64,000 nt of DNA from CAZENU01 sp965117035. Lineage in GTDB: Bacteria > Chloroflexota > Dehalococcoidia > Lucifugimonadales > CAZENU01. This document shows, piece after piece, positions 40,306-49,070 of the stretch. The number at the start of each line of letters is the position of its first letter. Positions within the stretch are counted from its first letter, which is position 1. The notes under the pieces were generated by a model. That model did not search any database. It was not told where the DNA came from and saw only the letters and a program-made list of their open reading frames with translations. The position numbers were made by a program, and so were the translations under genes. The DNA lies in assembly GCA_965117035.1 (NCBI GenBank), contig OZ220748.1, forward strand, positions 2,542,001-2,606,000, written 5' to 3'.

Positions 40306-41529
40306 GTGTTGACAGGCGAACGACCCGAACACCATCGCAACTCGGACAAACGACTCAGCAGGACCGAAGGCCACATGGCGCAGAGGCGTCAGTCCCGGCG
40401 CACCAAGAGGATGGTCAGGGGGCAGCGACGCAACCTCGAGCCCAGGCCGCCTCGCAAGAAGGACTGGGACCTGGAAGAGTACGACGACTGGGACGAGCAC
40501 GACCACGAGCTTGTCGAACGGATCATGCCGATCGACGAGAATGCCCGCCGCCGCGGCCTCGAGCAGGCCGCCTTCCGGGCCGCCGCCACCACGACGGGCG
40601 CGGAGAGCCCGGCGCCGGCCGCGGTCGATGGCGCCGGCACTGTCGTCTCGGTCAGCAGCGGGCTGTGCGTCGTGGAGATCGGCGGGACCAGGCTCCGGTG
40701 CCGGCTGAGGAGCGGCCTGACGGCCGCCGAGACGTCCTTCACGAACGTCGTCGCCGTCGGAGACCGGGTCGTCGTGAGCGGCCACGGCGCCGGGGGCGGC
40801 ACCGTCGACGAGGTGCTGCCGAGATCGACCATCCTGGCGCGCCCGGACGTCTTCCACGCTCATCGCCGGCAGGTGATCGCGGCGAACGTCGAGAAGTTGC
40901 TCATAGTCTCGTCCTGGCGCGAGCCGCCATTCTGGCCCGAGCTGGTGGACCGGTGCGAGATCGCCGCTCGCCGCAGCGGCCTCGCGCCCGTCGTGTGCGT
41001 TAACAAGGTCGACCTCGCGGGGGACATGCGCGAGCTCGATGACGCCGTTCGGCCGTACGAGGCGCTGGGACACGCCGTCGTCAGGACCAGCGCCGTCACC
41101 GGAGAGGGAATCGACGTCCTGCGAGGCGTCCTGTGGGGCAGCACGACCGCGCTGGCGGGCCCGTCCGGGGCGGGCAAGTCGACGCTGATCGCGGCGGTCC
41201 AGCCGGGGCTCGACCTGCGCGTCGCCGACGTGGACCGCTCCGGAGAGGGCCGGCACACGACGACGCAGGCCATGATGCTGGGCCTGGACGGCGGCGGGTT
41301 CGTCGTCGACACGCCCGGCGTGCGCGAGTTCGGCCTCGCCGGGCTCCGAAAGCGCGAGCTCGCCGGCTTCTACCCGGAGATCGCCTCCCTCGCTCCCGGA
41401 TGCCGGTTCGGGGACTGCGCCCATCTCGAGGAGCCGGGGTGCGCGGTGAGCGCCGGACTGGAGAACGGCGTGGTGCCCGCAAGTCGCTACCGCTCCTACA
41501 GGGCGGTCCGGGAAACGCTTCCGGAGTAG
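40306..41529 (+). CDS. rsgA: Ribosome small-subunit-dependent GTPase A
   Basis: A protein of 407 residues from GTG 40306 after GGAGG; ATG 40375 is an alternative start nearer the usual length. It has an OB fold (about 105-170), a circularly permuted GTPase with G4 (N-K-V-D) before G1 (G-P-S-G-A-G-K-S-T) and G3 (D-T-P-G-V-R-E-F), and a C-terminal zinc site (G-C-R-F-G-D-C-A-H-L-E-E-P-G-C). RsgA helps mature the 30S subunit and releases late assembly factors. The N-terminal 65 residues are unusually basic then acidic. Expression is probably controlled by the preceding attenuator-like leader. Confidence 0.92.
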   Translation: MLTGERPEHHRNSDKRLSRTEGHMAQRRQSRRTKRMVRGQRRNLEPRPPRKKDWDLEEYDDWDEHDHELVERIMPIDENARRRGLEQAAFRAAATTTGAESPAPAAVDGAGTVVSVSSGLCVVEIGGTRLRCRLRSGLTAAETSFTNVVAVGDRVVVSGHGAGGGTVDEVLPRSTILARPDVFHAHRRQVIAANVEKLLIVSSWREPPFWPELVDRCEIAARRSGLAPVVCVNKVDLAGDMRELDDAVRPYEALGHAVVRTSAVTGEGIDVLRGVLWGSTTALAGPSGAGKSTLIAAVQPGLDLRVADVDRSGEGRHTTTQAMMLGLDGGGFVVDTPGVREFGLAGLRKRELAGFYPEIASLAPGCRFGDCAHLEEPGCAVSAGLENGVVPASRYRSYRAVRETLPE

Positions 41530-41563
41530 GCGGCGCCGGATTCCATACGTCAAACAGGAGGAG

Positions 41564-42463
41564 ATGATGAGAACGTCGAACAAGAGACAACCGGCGCAGT
41601 CCAGCTACTGGACGGACGTTGACCGGCAGCTTGATGAGATGGCACGCATCGTCAACCACACGAGCGCGGCCCAGTTGAGGCACCGCATGGCGCTCGTGGA
41701 GTACTGGGCGCCGGCCCGCGGCAACCGGGTGCTGGAGACCGGCTGCGGACAGGGGGCCTGCACCGCGGTCCTCGCCCATGCGGTGGGCGACGGCGGTAGC
41801 GTCGTCGCGGTGGACATCGAGCCGGACACCGCGGGCGCGCCGGTCTCCCTGGGAGACGCGCACAAGTCCATGAAGTCTTCTGCCGTCGGCAGGCGCATCG
41901 AATTTCGCACCCGCGCCGACCTGCTCGACTCCGAGTGGGACTTCCCCGACGGGCACTTCGACCTCGCGGTGTTCGCCCACAGCTCGTGGTACATGGCCTC
42001 CCGCGGGGTGCTGGAGAAGCTGCTCGCACGCGTCCGGCCGTGGTCGAAGCGGCTTGGATACGCGGAGTGGCATCCGCGGCCCCGGAACGCGAGACAGCTC
42101 CCTCATCTTGTGGCCGTCCTCGCCCAGCTGCACGTCAACTCGCACTGGTCACGGGAACACGGGAGGCCCCTCTTCAACGTCCAGTGCATGATCACCCCCG
42201 ACCAGGCCCGATCGATGGCGCGGGACGCGGGCTGGCAGGTCACCAGCGAGTGGGTGACCGACTCCTCAGTGGGCCTGGAGGACGGCCGGGCCTGGGAGAT
42301 AGAGAACGCGAGGCAGTTGGCCCGGCAGATGATCGCGTCGAGGCCGCCGTCGGCCTCAGCGGCCGCACTCGAGGCGGTGAGCGCCGAGCTCGCCCTGCTG
42401 GACATGCTCGCCGGAGAGCCGGACGCGGAATCGCTGCCCACGTACGCGTTCGTCGCGGAGTGA
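41564..42463 (+). CDS. SAM-dependent methyltransferase 1
   Basis: A 299-residue class I methyltransferase. Motif I is V-L-E-T-G-C-G-Q-G-A-C (about 55-65), motif II V-V-A-V-D-I-E-P, and a motif IV-like F-D-L-A-V-F-A-H-S-S-W-Y. Start ATG 41564 (tandem ATGATG) follows AGGAGG. The next gene begins 8 nt later on the same strand. Substrate unknown; the long helical C-terminus (about 225-299) is not typical of small-molecule methyltransferases I know. Confidence 0.83.
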   Translation: MMRTSNKRQPAQSSYWTDVDRQLDEMARIVNHTSAAQLRHRMALVEYWAPARGNRVLETGCGQGACTAVLAHAVGDGGSVVAVDIEPDTAGAPVSLGDAHKSMKSSAVGRRIEFRTRADLLDSEWDFPDGHFDLAVFAHSSWYMASRGVLEKLLARVRPWSKRLGYAEWHPRPRNARQLPHLVAVLAQLHVNSHWSREHGRPLFNVQCMITPDQARSMARDAGWQVTSEWVTDSSVGLEDGRAWEIENARQLARQMIASRPPSASAAALEAVSAELALLDMLAGEPDAESLPTYAFVAE

Positions 42464-42470
42464 CCCTCCA

Positions 42471-43427
42471 TTGGACGCGCTGGTCGAGCCCAATGCGCTC
42501 GTTCCGTTCCTCGCCCGGAGGTATGGCCTGTCGCCCGCCGCGCGCTGCTCGTTCATCCGTCGCGGCGGCAACGACCATTACCTCGTCGACGAGGGCGACC
42601 GGAGGTACGTCCTCAGGCTCTACCTGAACGGGAAGTACTACATCGGTACTGCGGACGACCTGCGCTTCGAGCTGGACCTGCTCGCGTTCCTGGAGGCGGA
42701 AGGGCTACCGGTGGCCGCTCCTGTCCCGGACGTTGGCGGCCAGACCCTCGCTCGGTTCGAGTCCAGCGGCGAGACTCGCCATGCCGCGTTGTTCGAGTTC
42801 GCTGAGGGAAAAGACATCTGGGAGACGATGGATGACCGGCACGCGTGGGAGTTGGGGAGCACCGTGGCGGCACTCCACCTGGCGATGGATCGGTTTGCCA
42901 GCGAGTACGACCGGTATCACCTCGATCTGGAGTTCCTGCTGCATGAGCCGCTGCGGCTGTTGGAGGCTCGCATGGTAAGCCGGAACAGGACGACTCCGGC
43001 GTTCCTTCACGAGCTCGCCGGCGTCCTGCGCGAGAACGTGAGCCGGGTGCCGATGGAGGCAGGGGCTTACGGGCTGGTGCACTGCGACCTGGGCTGGCAC
43101 AACATCCACTACGATTCGGACTCGGGCATGACGCTGTTCGACTTCGATCTGTGCGGGTACGGCTGGCGCGCGTTCGATCTCGCGCTCGTGAGACTCCAGT
43201 TCGACGACACGCACTGGGACGCCTTTCTCGCCGCGTATGGCTCGGCACGGCCGATGTCGGATGCGGAGAGGGACTCGATCCACGACTTCGTCTGCCTCTG
43301 GCCGATGTGGCACATCGGAGACCTGCTCCGCAACCGAAGCCCGATCCTCCAGCTTGGACACGGCACTGTCGACGAGGAGCTGGACGGCTGGCTGGAGTAC
43401 CTCAGGGGACTGTCTGGGCGCCAGTGA
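42471..43427 (+). CDS. Aminoglycoside-phosphotransferase-like kinase
   Basis: A 318-residue protein (TTG start) of the APH/choline kinase/homoserine kinase ThrB-like fold. It shows an ATP-binding beta sheet (IRRGGNDHYLVDEGDRRYVL with RLYLNGKYY), the Brenner-type catalytic loop H-C-D-L-G-W-H-N-I, and the metal-binding L-F-D-F-D-L-C-G-Y-G. All catalytic residues are present. It may phosphorylate an amino alcohol, a sugar or an antibiotic; the neighbouring methyltransferase, 8 nt upstream, suggests a shared pathway. Confidence 0.82.
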   Translation: MDALVEPNALVPFLARRYGLSPAARCSFIRRGGNDHYLVDEGDRRYVLRLYLNGKYYIGTADDLRFELDLLAFLEAEGLPVAAPVPDVGGQTLARFESSGETRHAALFEFAEGKDIWETMDDRHAWELGSTVAALHLAMDRFASEYDRYHLDLEFLLHEPLRLLEARMVSRNRTTPAFLHELAGVLRENVSRVPMEAGAYGLVHCDLGWHNIHYDSDSGMTLFDFDLCGYGWRAFDLALVRLQFDDTHWDAFLAAYGSARPMSDAERDSIHDFVCLWPMWHIGDLLRNRSPILQLGHGTVDEELDGWLEYLRGLSGRQ

Positions 43428-43465
43428 CCGAAGTGACACCCGGAGCGCGGATGCCGAACTCGCGC

Positions 43466-43912
43466 TCATCCAGGTGGCGTGCAGTCCGGCTCGAAGAGCA
43501 TGTGGTGGTGGGCCGCACTCTCGTTGACGACCCGGAACCCCAGACGCTCGTAGAGGCGCCGGGCGGCGGCGTTCGCCTTCAGGACCCTGAGCCTCACGGG
43601 AAGGCCCCTGGCGAGGATGTCACGCAGCAGGGCCGTCCCCACTCCCCGGCCGCGGTGGCCGGATGCGATGAATATCTGCTCCAGGGTGATAACCCCTTCC
43701 CTCTCCGCGACTCTGAGGAAGCCGATCTCGCTCCCAGCCGCCAGGATGACCTGCGTTGCTTCCGGATCGAAGCCCTGGCGAAAGCGTTCTCTCTGGAAAT
43801 CCTCGTCCCAGCCCCACATCTGCTGGACGTAGGACCTCATGCCTTCCCTGTGGATGGCGTAGAGCCATTCGCGGTCTCTCGCCGTAGCCCGGCGAAGGCT
43901 GAATTGCTTCAT
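43466..43912 (-). CDS. GNAT-family N-acetyltransferase
   Basis: A 148-residue acetyltransferase. Motif A is E-Q-I-F-I-A-S-G-H-R-G-R-G-V-G-T-A-L-L, the acetyl-CoA pyrophosphate loop, followed by L-R-V-L-K-A-N-A-A-A-R-R-L-Y-E-R-L-G-F (motif B). Start ATG 43912 gives the usual length. The stop converges with the kinase gene 38 nt away. Substrate unknown. Confidence 0.87.
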   Translation of the reverse strand: MKQFSLRRATARDREWLYAIHREGMRSYVQQMWGWDEDFQRERFRQGFDPEATQVILAAGSEIGFLRVAEREGVITLEQIFIASGHRGRGVGTALLRDILARGLPVRLRVLKANAAARRLYERLGFRVVNESAAHHHMLFEPDCTPPG

Positions 43913-43962
43913 CCGACAAGCCCGTTCCTGGTGGCTCCCGCTTCTGCTGCTCGTGTCGGCAG

Positions 43963-44655
43963 CTATCCCTTTTTCGCAAGCACGATCAGCGCGAAGTTGA
44001 CGTCCATGAAGTTCTCCAGCATGAACTCGCTGGCGAAGCCTCCAGGGACCTCCCTGCCGGGAACGTCCAGTACCGTGGATGGGCGCAGACCTGCGGCCGC
44101 GATGGCCCGCACGTAGTCGTCGCGGGTGTGCGGCTCGTTGCGCAGGACGTAGGTCACGTCGTTCTCGCGGAACTGTGTCGGCATGCCCGCGGCGACGAAG
44201 TCCGGGTGCACGTCGGTCACGAGCAAGTGTCCTCCCGGCGCCAACGCCCTGTGGAACTCCCCAATGGCCTCTCGGAGATCGGGTACGTGACAAAGCGCCA
44301 GCGCGCAGACCACGAGATCGAAGGCGCCGGCCTCCACCGGCAGGCCGTCCTCTATGGCCGCGAGCGTGCATTCCACGGGAAGTCCCTCGCGGGCCGCCGC
44401 CTGTCGTGCGACGGCCAGCATCTCGGGGCTCGGGTCGATTGCCGTGACCTTCCAACCCCGTCGCGCGAGCTTCAGCGCCAACCGGCCGGTACCCGCCCCG
44501 ACGTCGAGGGCGGCCTCCCCGTCAAGGCCGTCGAGCAGACCCAACGAGTACAGCTCCTCGGTGGCTATGAGCGTGTTCCAGGTCGTATCGTAGCTCTTCG
44601 CCCAGCGGGAGTAGCCTTCCATCACGCCAAGCTCGATTTGAGGTTGTCCTTCCAT
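43963..44655 (-). CDS. SAM-dependent methyltransferase 2
   Basis: A 230-residue class I methyltransferase of the UbiE/Methyltransf_11 type. Motif I is A-L-D-V-G-A-G-T-G-R-L-A, motif II V-T-A-I-D-P-S-P-E-M-L, motif IV D-L-V-V-C-A-L-A-L-C-H-V-P-D, and R-A-L-A-P-G-G-H-L-L-V-T-D follows. It lies 50 nt upstream of the GNAT gene on the same strand and 21 nt downstream of the histidine phosphatase gene, so four minus-strand genes (43466-46404) probably form an operon. Confidence 0.88.
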   Translation of the reverse strand: MEGQPQIELGVMEGYSRWAKSYDTTWNTLIATEELYSLGLLDGLDGEAALDVGAGTGRLALKLARRGWKVTAIDPSPEMLAVARQAAAREGLPVECTLAAIEDGLPVEAGAFDLVVCALALCHVPDLREAIGEFHRALAPGGHLLVTDVHPDFVAAGMPTQFRENDVTYVLRNEPHTRDDYVRAIAAAGLRPSTVLDVPGREVPGGFASEFMLENFMDVNFALIVLAKKG

Positions 44656-44676
44656 GTGAGTAGCGTACCTGTCGGT

Positions 44677-45255
44677 CTAGCCCTGCTCTACGGTGACGCT
44701 TTCCACGACGCAGCGCACGTCCATGCCAGGCAGGTCGAGGACTACGAATGAGGGCGTGTCCAGCCTGCGCCAGAGGCCGATCGAGTCGACGCCGGCGACG
44801 CTCGCCGCGTAGAGCGACATCACCGTGCCGTGGGTTACGACGATGTTGTCGGCCTCCCCCGTCTCGATGATGGCATCGATCGCGGCCGTGAACCTGCCTA
44901 GGGCCTGCTCGGCCGTCTCCGTCCCAAGGACACGCTCGCCGGGCCTCTCGAAGAGACGCCCGACCGCGGCCCCGAACTCTTCCCGCGTCGGAAAGTACGG
45001 CACGCCGTCCCTGTGGTGCTCCTCAAGCCCATCCGCGGTCCGGACGGGGACTCCGAAGGCCTCTGCAACGATCTCCGCCGTCTCGACCGCCTTGGGCTCC
45101 CTGCTGGACCAGACGACAGCGGGACTGACGTCGCGGAGCCTGGCGGCCAGGAGCTCGGCACGGCGCCGGCCGACGTCGTTCAGCCTCCAGGCCGACGCCG
45201 GCCTGCCTGGCTCGATATCGGGGCGCGAGTGGCGTACCAGCACGAGGCGGCTCAA
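44677..45255 (-). CDS. Histidine phosphatase (phosphoglycerate mutase-like)
   Basis: A 192-residue member with the catalytic R-H-S motif at the start (LVLVRHSRP), W-S-S-R-E-P-K-A-V-E-T-A-E at about 57, and the distal T-H-G-T-V-M-S-L. The usual RHG is RHS here; both His residues are present. Such phosphatases act on sugar phosphates, nucleotides or proteins. Only 3 nt separate it from the double acetyltransferase gene upstream, so they are co-transcribed. Confidence 0.87.
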   Translation of the reverse strand: MSRLVLVRHSRPDIEPGRPASAWRLNDVGRRRAELLAARLRDVSPAVVWSSREPKAVETAEIVAEAFGVPVRTADGLEEHHRDGVPYFPTREEFGAAVGRLFERPGERVLGTETAEQALGRFTAAIDAIIETGEADNIVVTHGTVMSLYAASVAGVDSIGLWRRLDTPSFVVLDLPGMDVRCVVESVTVEQG

Positions 45256-45258
45256 CGG

Positions 45259-46404
45259 TTACCCATTCCGCGCCTGCTCCCAGTCTTCCCGGAGCAGGCC
45301 GTAGAAGGCCATGTCGATCCGCGGGCGGCCGGGCCTCGGGTCCTTGCGGCGGCTTCGCGACACGCCCTCCCGCCTCATGCCGATCTTCTCCATGACCCTC
45401 CACGACCGACGGTTCCGGACGTCCGCCTGGGACGACATCCTGGCCAGCCGGCGCTCCCGGAACGCCCAGTCGACCACGGCGGCGGCGGCCTCCGGCATGA
45501 GACCCTGGCCCCAGTGCGACTTCGCGAGGGCGTAGTCTACCTGGCCGGTCTCGTGCTTCGCGTCGACGCGCAGGATGATGCCACCGATGCCCGTGCCGTC
45601 CTGCACTATGGCCCAGGAGAGCTCCGTACGCGGTGCCGTCATCCTGCCCGCGACGAACTGCTCCGCGTCTCGCCGCGTGTACGGCTGGGGCGCCGAGTCG
45701 AGGAGGAACTCCGCCCACTCGGGGTCCCGCGCGTACTCGAAGACGTCGTCGACGTCGCCGGGGGCGAACGGCCGCAGCAGCAGACGAGCGGTGGTCAGCT
45801 CGGGGATGTCGTCCCGGTCTGTCGTGCTCCACTCCTCCGGTGGGAGGGCTACGGTCGGCAACGGCCCGCCGCGCCCGCGCCACTCCGATCTGAGCACGGC
45901 GTAGGAGACGCCGTCGACGCGCTCTCCCCGTTCGACTTCGTCGCTTCGATAGACCGCCTCGCGCCTCATGCCCAGCTTTTCCATCACGCGCAGGGAGCGG
46001 CCGTTGCGCGCGTCCGCCAGCGTGTAGACTTTCGCGAGCCCATACTCGCGGAACGCCCAGTCGCAGACGGCCGCCGCGGCCTCAGTAGCCAGGCCCTGTC
46101 CCCACATTTCCCTCGCGATGTCGTAGCCGAGCTCCGCCTTCTTGTCCTCGTCCCCGGGATCGACGCGCAGGCTGACCAGGCCCACGACGCGTCCGTCGTA
46201 CACCACCGCGAACGTGGCGCCCTTGTCCCAGCAGGTCTGCACCGCGTGCGCGACCACGTACTCAGCCTGGCCCCTGTCGTATGGCCGCAGGTAGTACGTA
46301 GCCCACTCGGGATCGCTGGCGTACTCGAGCACCGCGTCTATGTCCGACAGGCTGAACGGCCTGAGGAGAAGGCGCTCCGTTCTCAGCTCGGTGGGTCTGG
46401 TCAT
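45259..46404 (-). CDS. Tandem RimJ/RimL-type GNAT acetyltransferase
   Basis: A 381-residue protein made of two similar acetyltransferase domains (about 1-175 and 195-375). Each starts with L-x-T-x-R-L-L-L-R-P-F and A-S-D-P-E-W-A or A-R-D-P-E-W-A, and each has a G-Y-D-I-A/ A-L-A-K-S-H-W-G-Q-G-L acetyl-CoA loop and R-N-x-R-S-x-R-V-M-E-K-[LI]-G-M-R-R-E. An internal duplication and fusion is evident. The usual substrates are N-terminal or side-chain amines; the actual one is unknown. First gene of the likely operon with the phosphatase. Confidence 0.85.
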   Translation of the reverse strand: MTRPTELRTERLLLRPFSLSDIDAVLEYASDPEWATYYLRPYDRGQAEYVVAHAVQTCWDKGATFAVVYDGRVVGLVSLRVDPGDEDKKAELGYDIAREMWGQGLATEAAAAVCDWAFREYGLAKVYTLADARNGRSLRVMEKLGMRREAVYRSDEVERGERVDGVSYAVLRSEWRGRGGPLPTVALPPEEWSTTDRDDIPELTTARLLLRPFAPGDVDDVFEYARDPEWAEFLLDSAPQPYTRRDAEQFVAGRMTAPRTELSWAIVQDGTGIGGIILRVDAKHETGQVDYALAKSHWGQGLMPEAAAAVVDWAFRERRLARMSSQADVRNRRSWRVMEKIGMRREGVSRSRRKDPRPGRPRIDMAFYGLLREDWEQARNG

Positions 46405-46501
46405 GTCGCCATCTCCTGCCGATCCGTTCTGTCACCCGCGGTCGTCGTCATGGCCTGCCGGGTATCATGTGGCCACGCAGTTGGCACGATACCGTTGACG
46501 C

Positions 46502-47254
46502 ATGGAGCATATTAGCTTGTCCGACCGACGCATTGTCATCCCCGGCGCCTTCAACGTCCGCGACCTGGGCGGACTGCCGACCGTGGACGGCGGGACAACG
46601 AGACCGGGGCGCCTCGTGCGGGCCGATCTACTGTCCGGCCTTCCCGCCGAGGCGCGGGAGGCCCTGTTCGACCACGGCGTGCGGACCGTGGTCGACCTGC
46701 GGACCATCGAGGAAACGGTGCGGCAGCCCTGCTCCCTCGCCGGCGATGCCCGGTTCGACTATCGTCACCACAACCTCGAGGGAGACGAGCCGGTGCCCGG
46801 ATACGTCCTCGGCCCGGACAGCCGCAAGCTGGCAGACGCGTACGCCGCGCTTCTCGCCGCACGCGGTGCGGTGGTCCGCGACGTGTTCGCGGCGCTCGCC
46901 GACGGCGACGGGGCACCGGCGGTGTTCTTCTGCGCCGGCGGGACGGACCGCACCGGCATGATCGCCGCGCTGGTCCTTGGGCTATGCGGCGTACCCGACG
47001 AGGCCATCGCCGACGACTACTCGCTCAGTGCGCAGGGCCTCGTGGACCGCTTCGTCGCCAACGGCGCTCCGTCGTGGATGCCGACACAGGACCTCGCGTC
47101 AGGACGAGCTCTGGAGACGCTGGCGCGCCGGGAGACGATGCTGTACACGTTGCGGCTGCTGCGCCGGGACCACGGCGGCGTCACGTCGTACCTGCGGAGC
47201 GCCGGGGTCACGGCGGGCGAGATCGACGCGGTCCGGGACGGATTCGTCGAGTAG
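46502..47254 (+). CDS. PtpB-like tyrosine/dual-specificity phosphatase
   Basis: A 250-residue phosphatase with the PtpB-type N-terminus F-N-V-R-D-L-G-G and R-P-G-R-L-V-R-A-D-L-L-S, then V-V-D-L-R-T-I-E-E, and the P-loop F-C-A-G-G-T-D-R-T-G-M (catalytic Cys and Arg present). Members dephosphorylate tyrosine residues or phosphoinositides. It diverges from the acetyltransferase gene and is followed after 56 nt by a methyltransferase gene. Confidence 0.87.
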   Translation: MEHISLSDRRIVIPGAFNVRDLGGLPTVDGGTTRPGRLVRADLLSGLPAEAREALFDHGVRTVVDLRTIEETVRQPCSLAGDARFDYRHHNLEGDEPVPGYVLGPDSRKLADAYAALLAARGAVVRDVFAALADGDGAPAVFFCAGGTDRTGMIAALVLGLCGVPDEAIADDYSLSAQGLVDRFVANGAPSWMPTQDLASGRALETLARRETMLYTLRLLRRDHGGVTSYLRSAGVTAGEIDAVRDGFVE

Positions 47255-47310
47255 AGTCCTCGCGTCCAAGCGTGGGGTTCGGGCAGGACAGGGCAGCACG
47301 GAGACGAGCA

Positions 47311-48144
47311 ATGACTGAGCGGGGCGCCCCGTCGGATGGCGGCGAGATTCTCTCGTACTACGAGAGCTTCGACGAGGCGGGCCGGCTCGCGAAGGGCGGC
47401 GGCATGCTGGAGAACATTCGCATGCGGGAGCTCATCCTGCGGTTCCTCCCTCCGCCGCCCGGCGTCGTGCTCGACGTAGGAGGCGGCCCGGGCAGGTATT
47501 CGTGCTGGCTGGCAGGGCTGGGCTACCAGGTACACCTCATCGACCCTGTCGAGAAGCACGTGAGGCAGGCGCGCGAGGCCTCCGATTCGCAGCCGCGTCG
47601 CCCCCTGGCAAGCGTGGCCCTGGGCGACGCGCGGTCGCTCGACCACGGGGACGGCGCCGCGGACGCCGTGCTGCTGATGGGCCCGCTGTACCACCTGGTC
47701 GACCGCGAGCAGCGGCTCAGAGCGCTGCGGGAGGCGCACAGGGTGCTGCGGCCCGGCGGCCTGCTGATCGCCAAGGCGGTCAACAGGTTCGCCTCCCTGC
47801 TGGACGCCCTGACCAGGGGCTTCATCGACGACCCGGACTACATTCCCATACTGCGCCGCGACCTCGAGGACGGACAGCACCGGGGCCACGAGGATGGTTC
47901 CAGCTACTTCACGACGGCGTTCTTCCACCGGCCCGAAGAGCTGGAGGACGAGGTCTGCGAGGCCGGATTCCGCCAACAGGGCCTCTACTCGGTCAAGGGG
48001 CCGGGAGAGCTGGCCACGGACCTGGAGGGGCGCTTGTCCGACCCCGAAAGGAGAGAGCTGCTGCTCGACCTGGTCCGCTCCGTCGAGCAGGAGAAGACAC
48101 TGCTGGGAGTGTCCAGCCACTTCATCGTAGCCGCGACGACGTGA
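47311..48144 (+). CDS. SAM-dependent methyltransferase 3
   Basis: A 277-residue class I methyltransferase starting at ATG 47311. Motif I is V-L-D-V-G-G-G-P-G-R-Y-S, motif II V-H-L-I-D-P-V, then L-G-D-A-R-S-L and A-V-L-L-M-G-P-L-Y-H-L, close to CmoM/SmtA-like and YafE-like enzymes. A longer open frame upstream is the shadow of the phosphatase gene. Substrate unknown. Confidence 0.85.
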   Translation: MTERGAPSDGGEILSYYESFDEAGRLAKGGGMLENIRMRELILRFLPPPPGVVLDVGGGPGRYSCWLAGLGYQVHLIDPVEKHVRQAREASDSQPRRPLASVALGDARSLDHGDGAADAVLLMGPLYHLVDREQRLRALREAHRVLRPGGLLIAKAVNRFASLLDALTRGFIDDPDYIPILRRDLEDGQHRGHEDGSSYFTTAFFHRPEELEDEVCEAGFRQQGLYSVKGPGELATDLEGRLSDPERRELLLDLVRSVEQEKTLLGVSSHFIVAATT

Positions 48145-48193
48145 CCGCGAACCGGAGCGGGGGAGATTATCTGCGCATTTTGGGGCTCCGACA

Positions 48194-48267
48194 GTGTAGA
48201 ATCCAGTCTATGGACAGCTACGGGACAGGAGTGTGGAATCCAGTCCATCAGCCGCTACAGGACAGGA
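48194..48267. repeat. Adjacent 37-bp tandem repeat before the LPxTG protein gene
   Basis: Two directly adjacent 37-bp units, 48194-48230 and 48231-48267, both of the form GTGT-GAATCCAGTC, a variable centre, then GCTAC-GGACAGGA; about 29 of 37 positions match. The second ends 8 nt before the ATG at 48276 and merges with its GGAAGGAG ribosome binding site. It could be a tandem operator or an RNA-level control site. Confidence 0.65.
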
Positions 48268-48275
48268 AGGAGAAA

Positions 48276-48827
48276 ATGAAAGCCTGGAAGACCTCGATAC
48301 TGGCAATCGCTGCCATTATCGCTTTGACGTTCCCATCGACCGCCGCAAGTGCCGAGATGCTGTGCCATACCCACGAGAGCGCTGTCATCCCCGGCACGAG
48401 CCTGCGCCTCCTGCTGGCCCACCAGGCCACGGACACCAAGGCCGCGACGGTCGCACTGGAGGGCGTCGACCAGCTCATGACCCAGGACATCACGTACACG
48501 CCCGACATCGCACCCGAGTACCGGCTGCCGGACGACCACCGTGTCCCCGAAGACGGTTCGTACGTTGTCCACGTGATCGAGTTCCGCGCTATCGAGCCCG
48601 TCCAGAGGTTGGAGAGCTGCTTCGACTCCGCCGACTCGCCCTACCCCATCTACGGCCCGATTTCGACGGGCTACGACCCGGACTTCGAGCCCGAGGTCCC
48701 GGACCTTCCGATCACCGGGCCGGCTATCGGGGGCTACTGGCAGGTGGCGGCAGCGGCAGGTCTGGCGCTGGCCCTCGGAGGACTGCTCGCGCTGCGGACC
48801 GGAAGGACACGCCGCACGGCTGCGTGA
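48276..48827 (+). CDS. Surface protein with LPITG sorting signal
   Basis: A 183-residue exported protein. It has a signal peptide (KAWKTSILAIAAIIALTF, cleavage near AASA), an extracellular domain with two Cys (about residues 30 and 117), and a C-terminal L-P-I-T-G followed by a hydrophobic helix (VAAAAGLALALGGLLAL) and a basic tail (RTGRTRR). This is the full three-part sorting signal recognised by class A-like sortases, so the protein should be covalently attached to the cell envelope. No sortase gene is in the window. The ATG has a strong GGAAGGAG site. Confidence 0.8.
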   Translation: MKAWKTSILAIAAIIALTFPSTAASAEMLCHTHESAVIPGTSLRLLLAHQATDTKAATVALEGVDQLMTQDITYTPDIAPEYRLPDDHRVPEDGSYVVHVIEFRAIEPVQRLESCFDSADSPYPIYGPISTGYDPDFEPEVPDLPITGPAIGGYWQVAAAAGLALALGGLLALRTGRTRRTAA

Positions 48828-49070
48828 TCGCCTCCAACTGAGGGATCAGGCACGGCTACGTCCCGGACGTGCCCGGCGGCGTCCCGGCGCAGTTCGTCGA
48901 CTGCGTCGTCGGGTCCACGGCCCCCTCGGCGGCGCATGTCCCGCTGCTTCGCGGTGGTCTCGACGCGGCGACCAACGGCGCTCGACCGCTTGCCGGCCGT
49001 GCCGGACTGACGTGACGGGTTGTACAGGGACCACGACTCGAGCCCGTCGAAACGCCGAGGAGGAGCCGCC

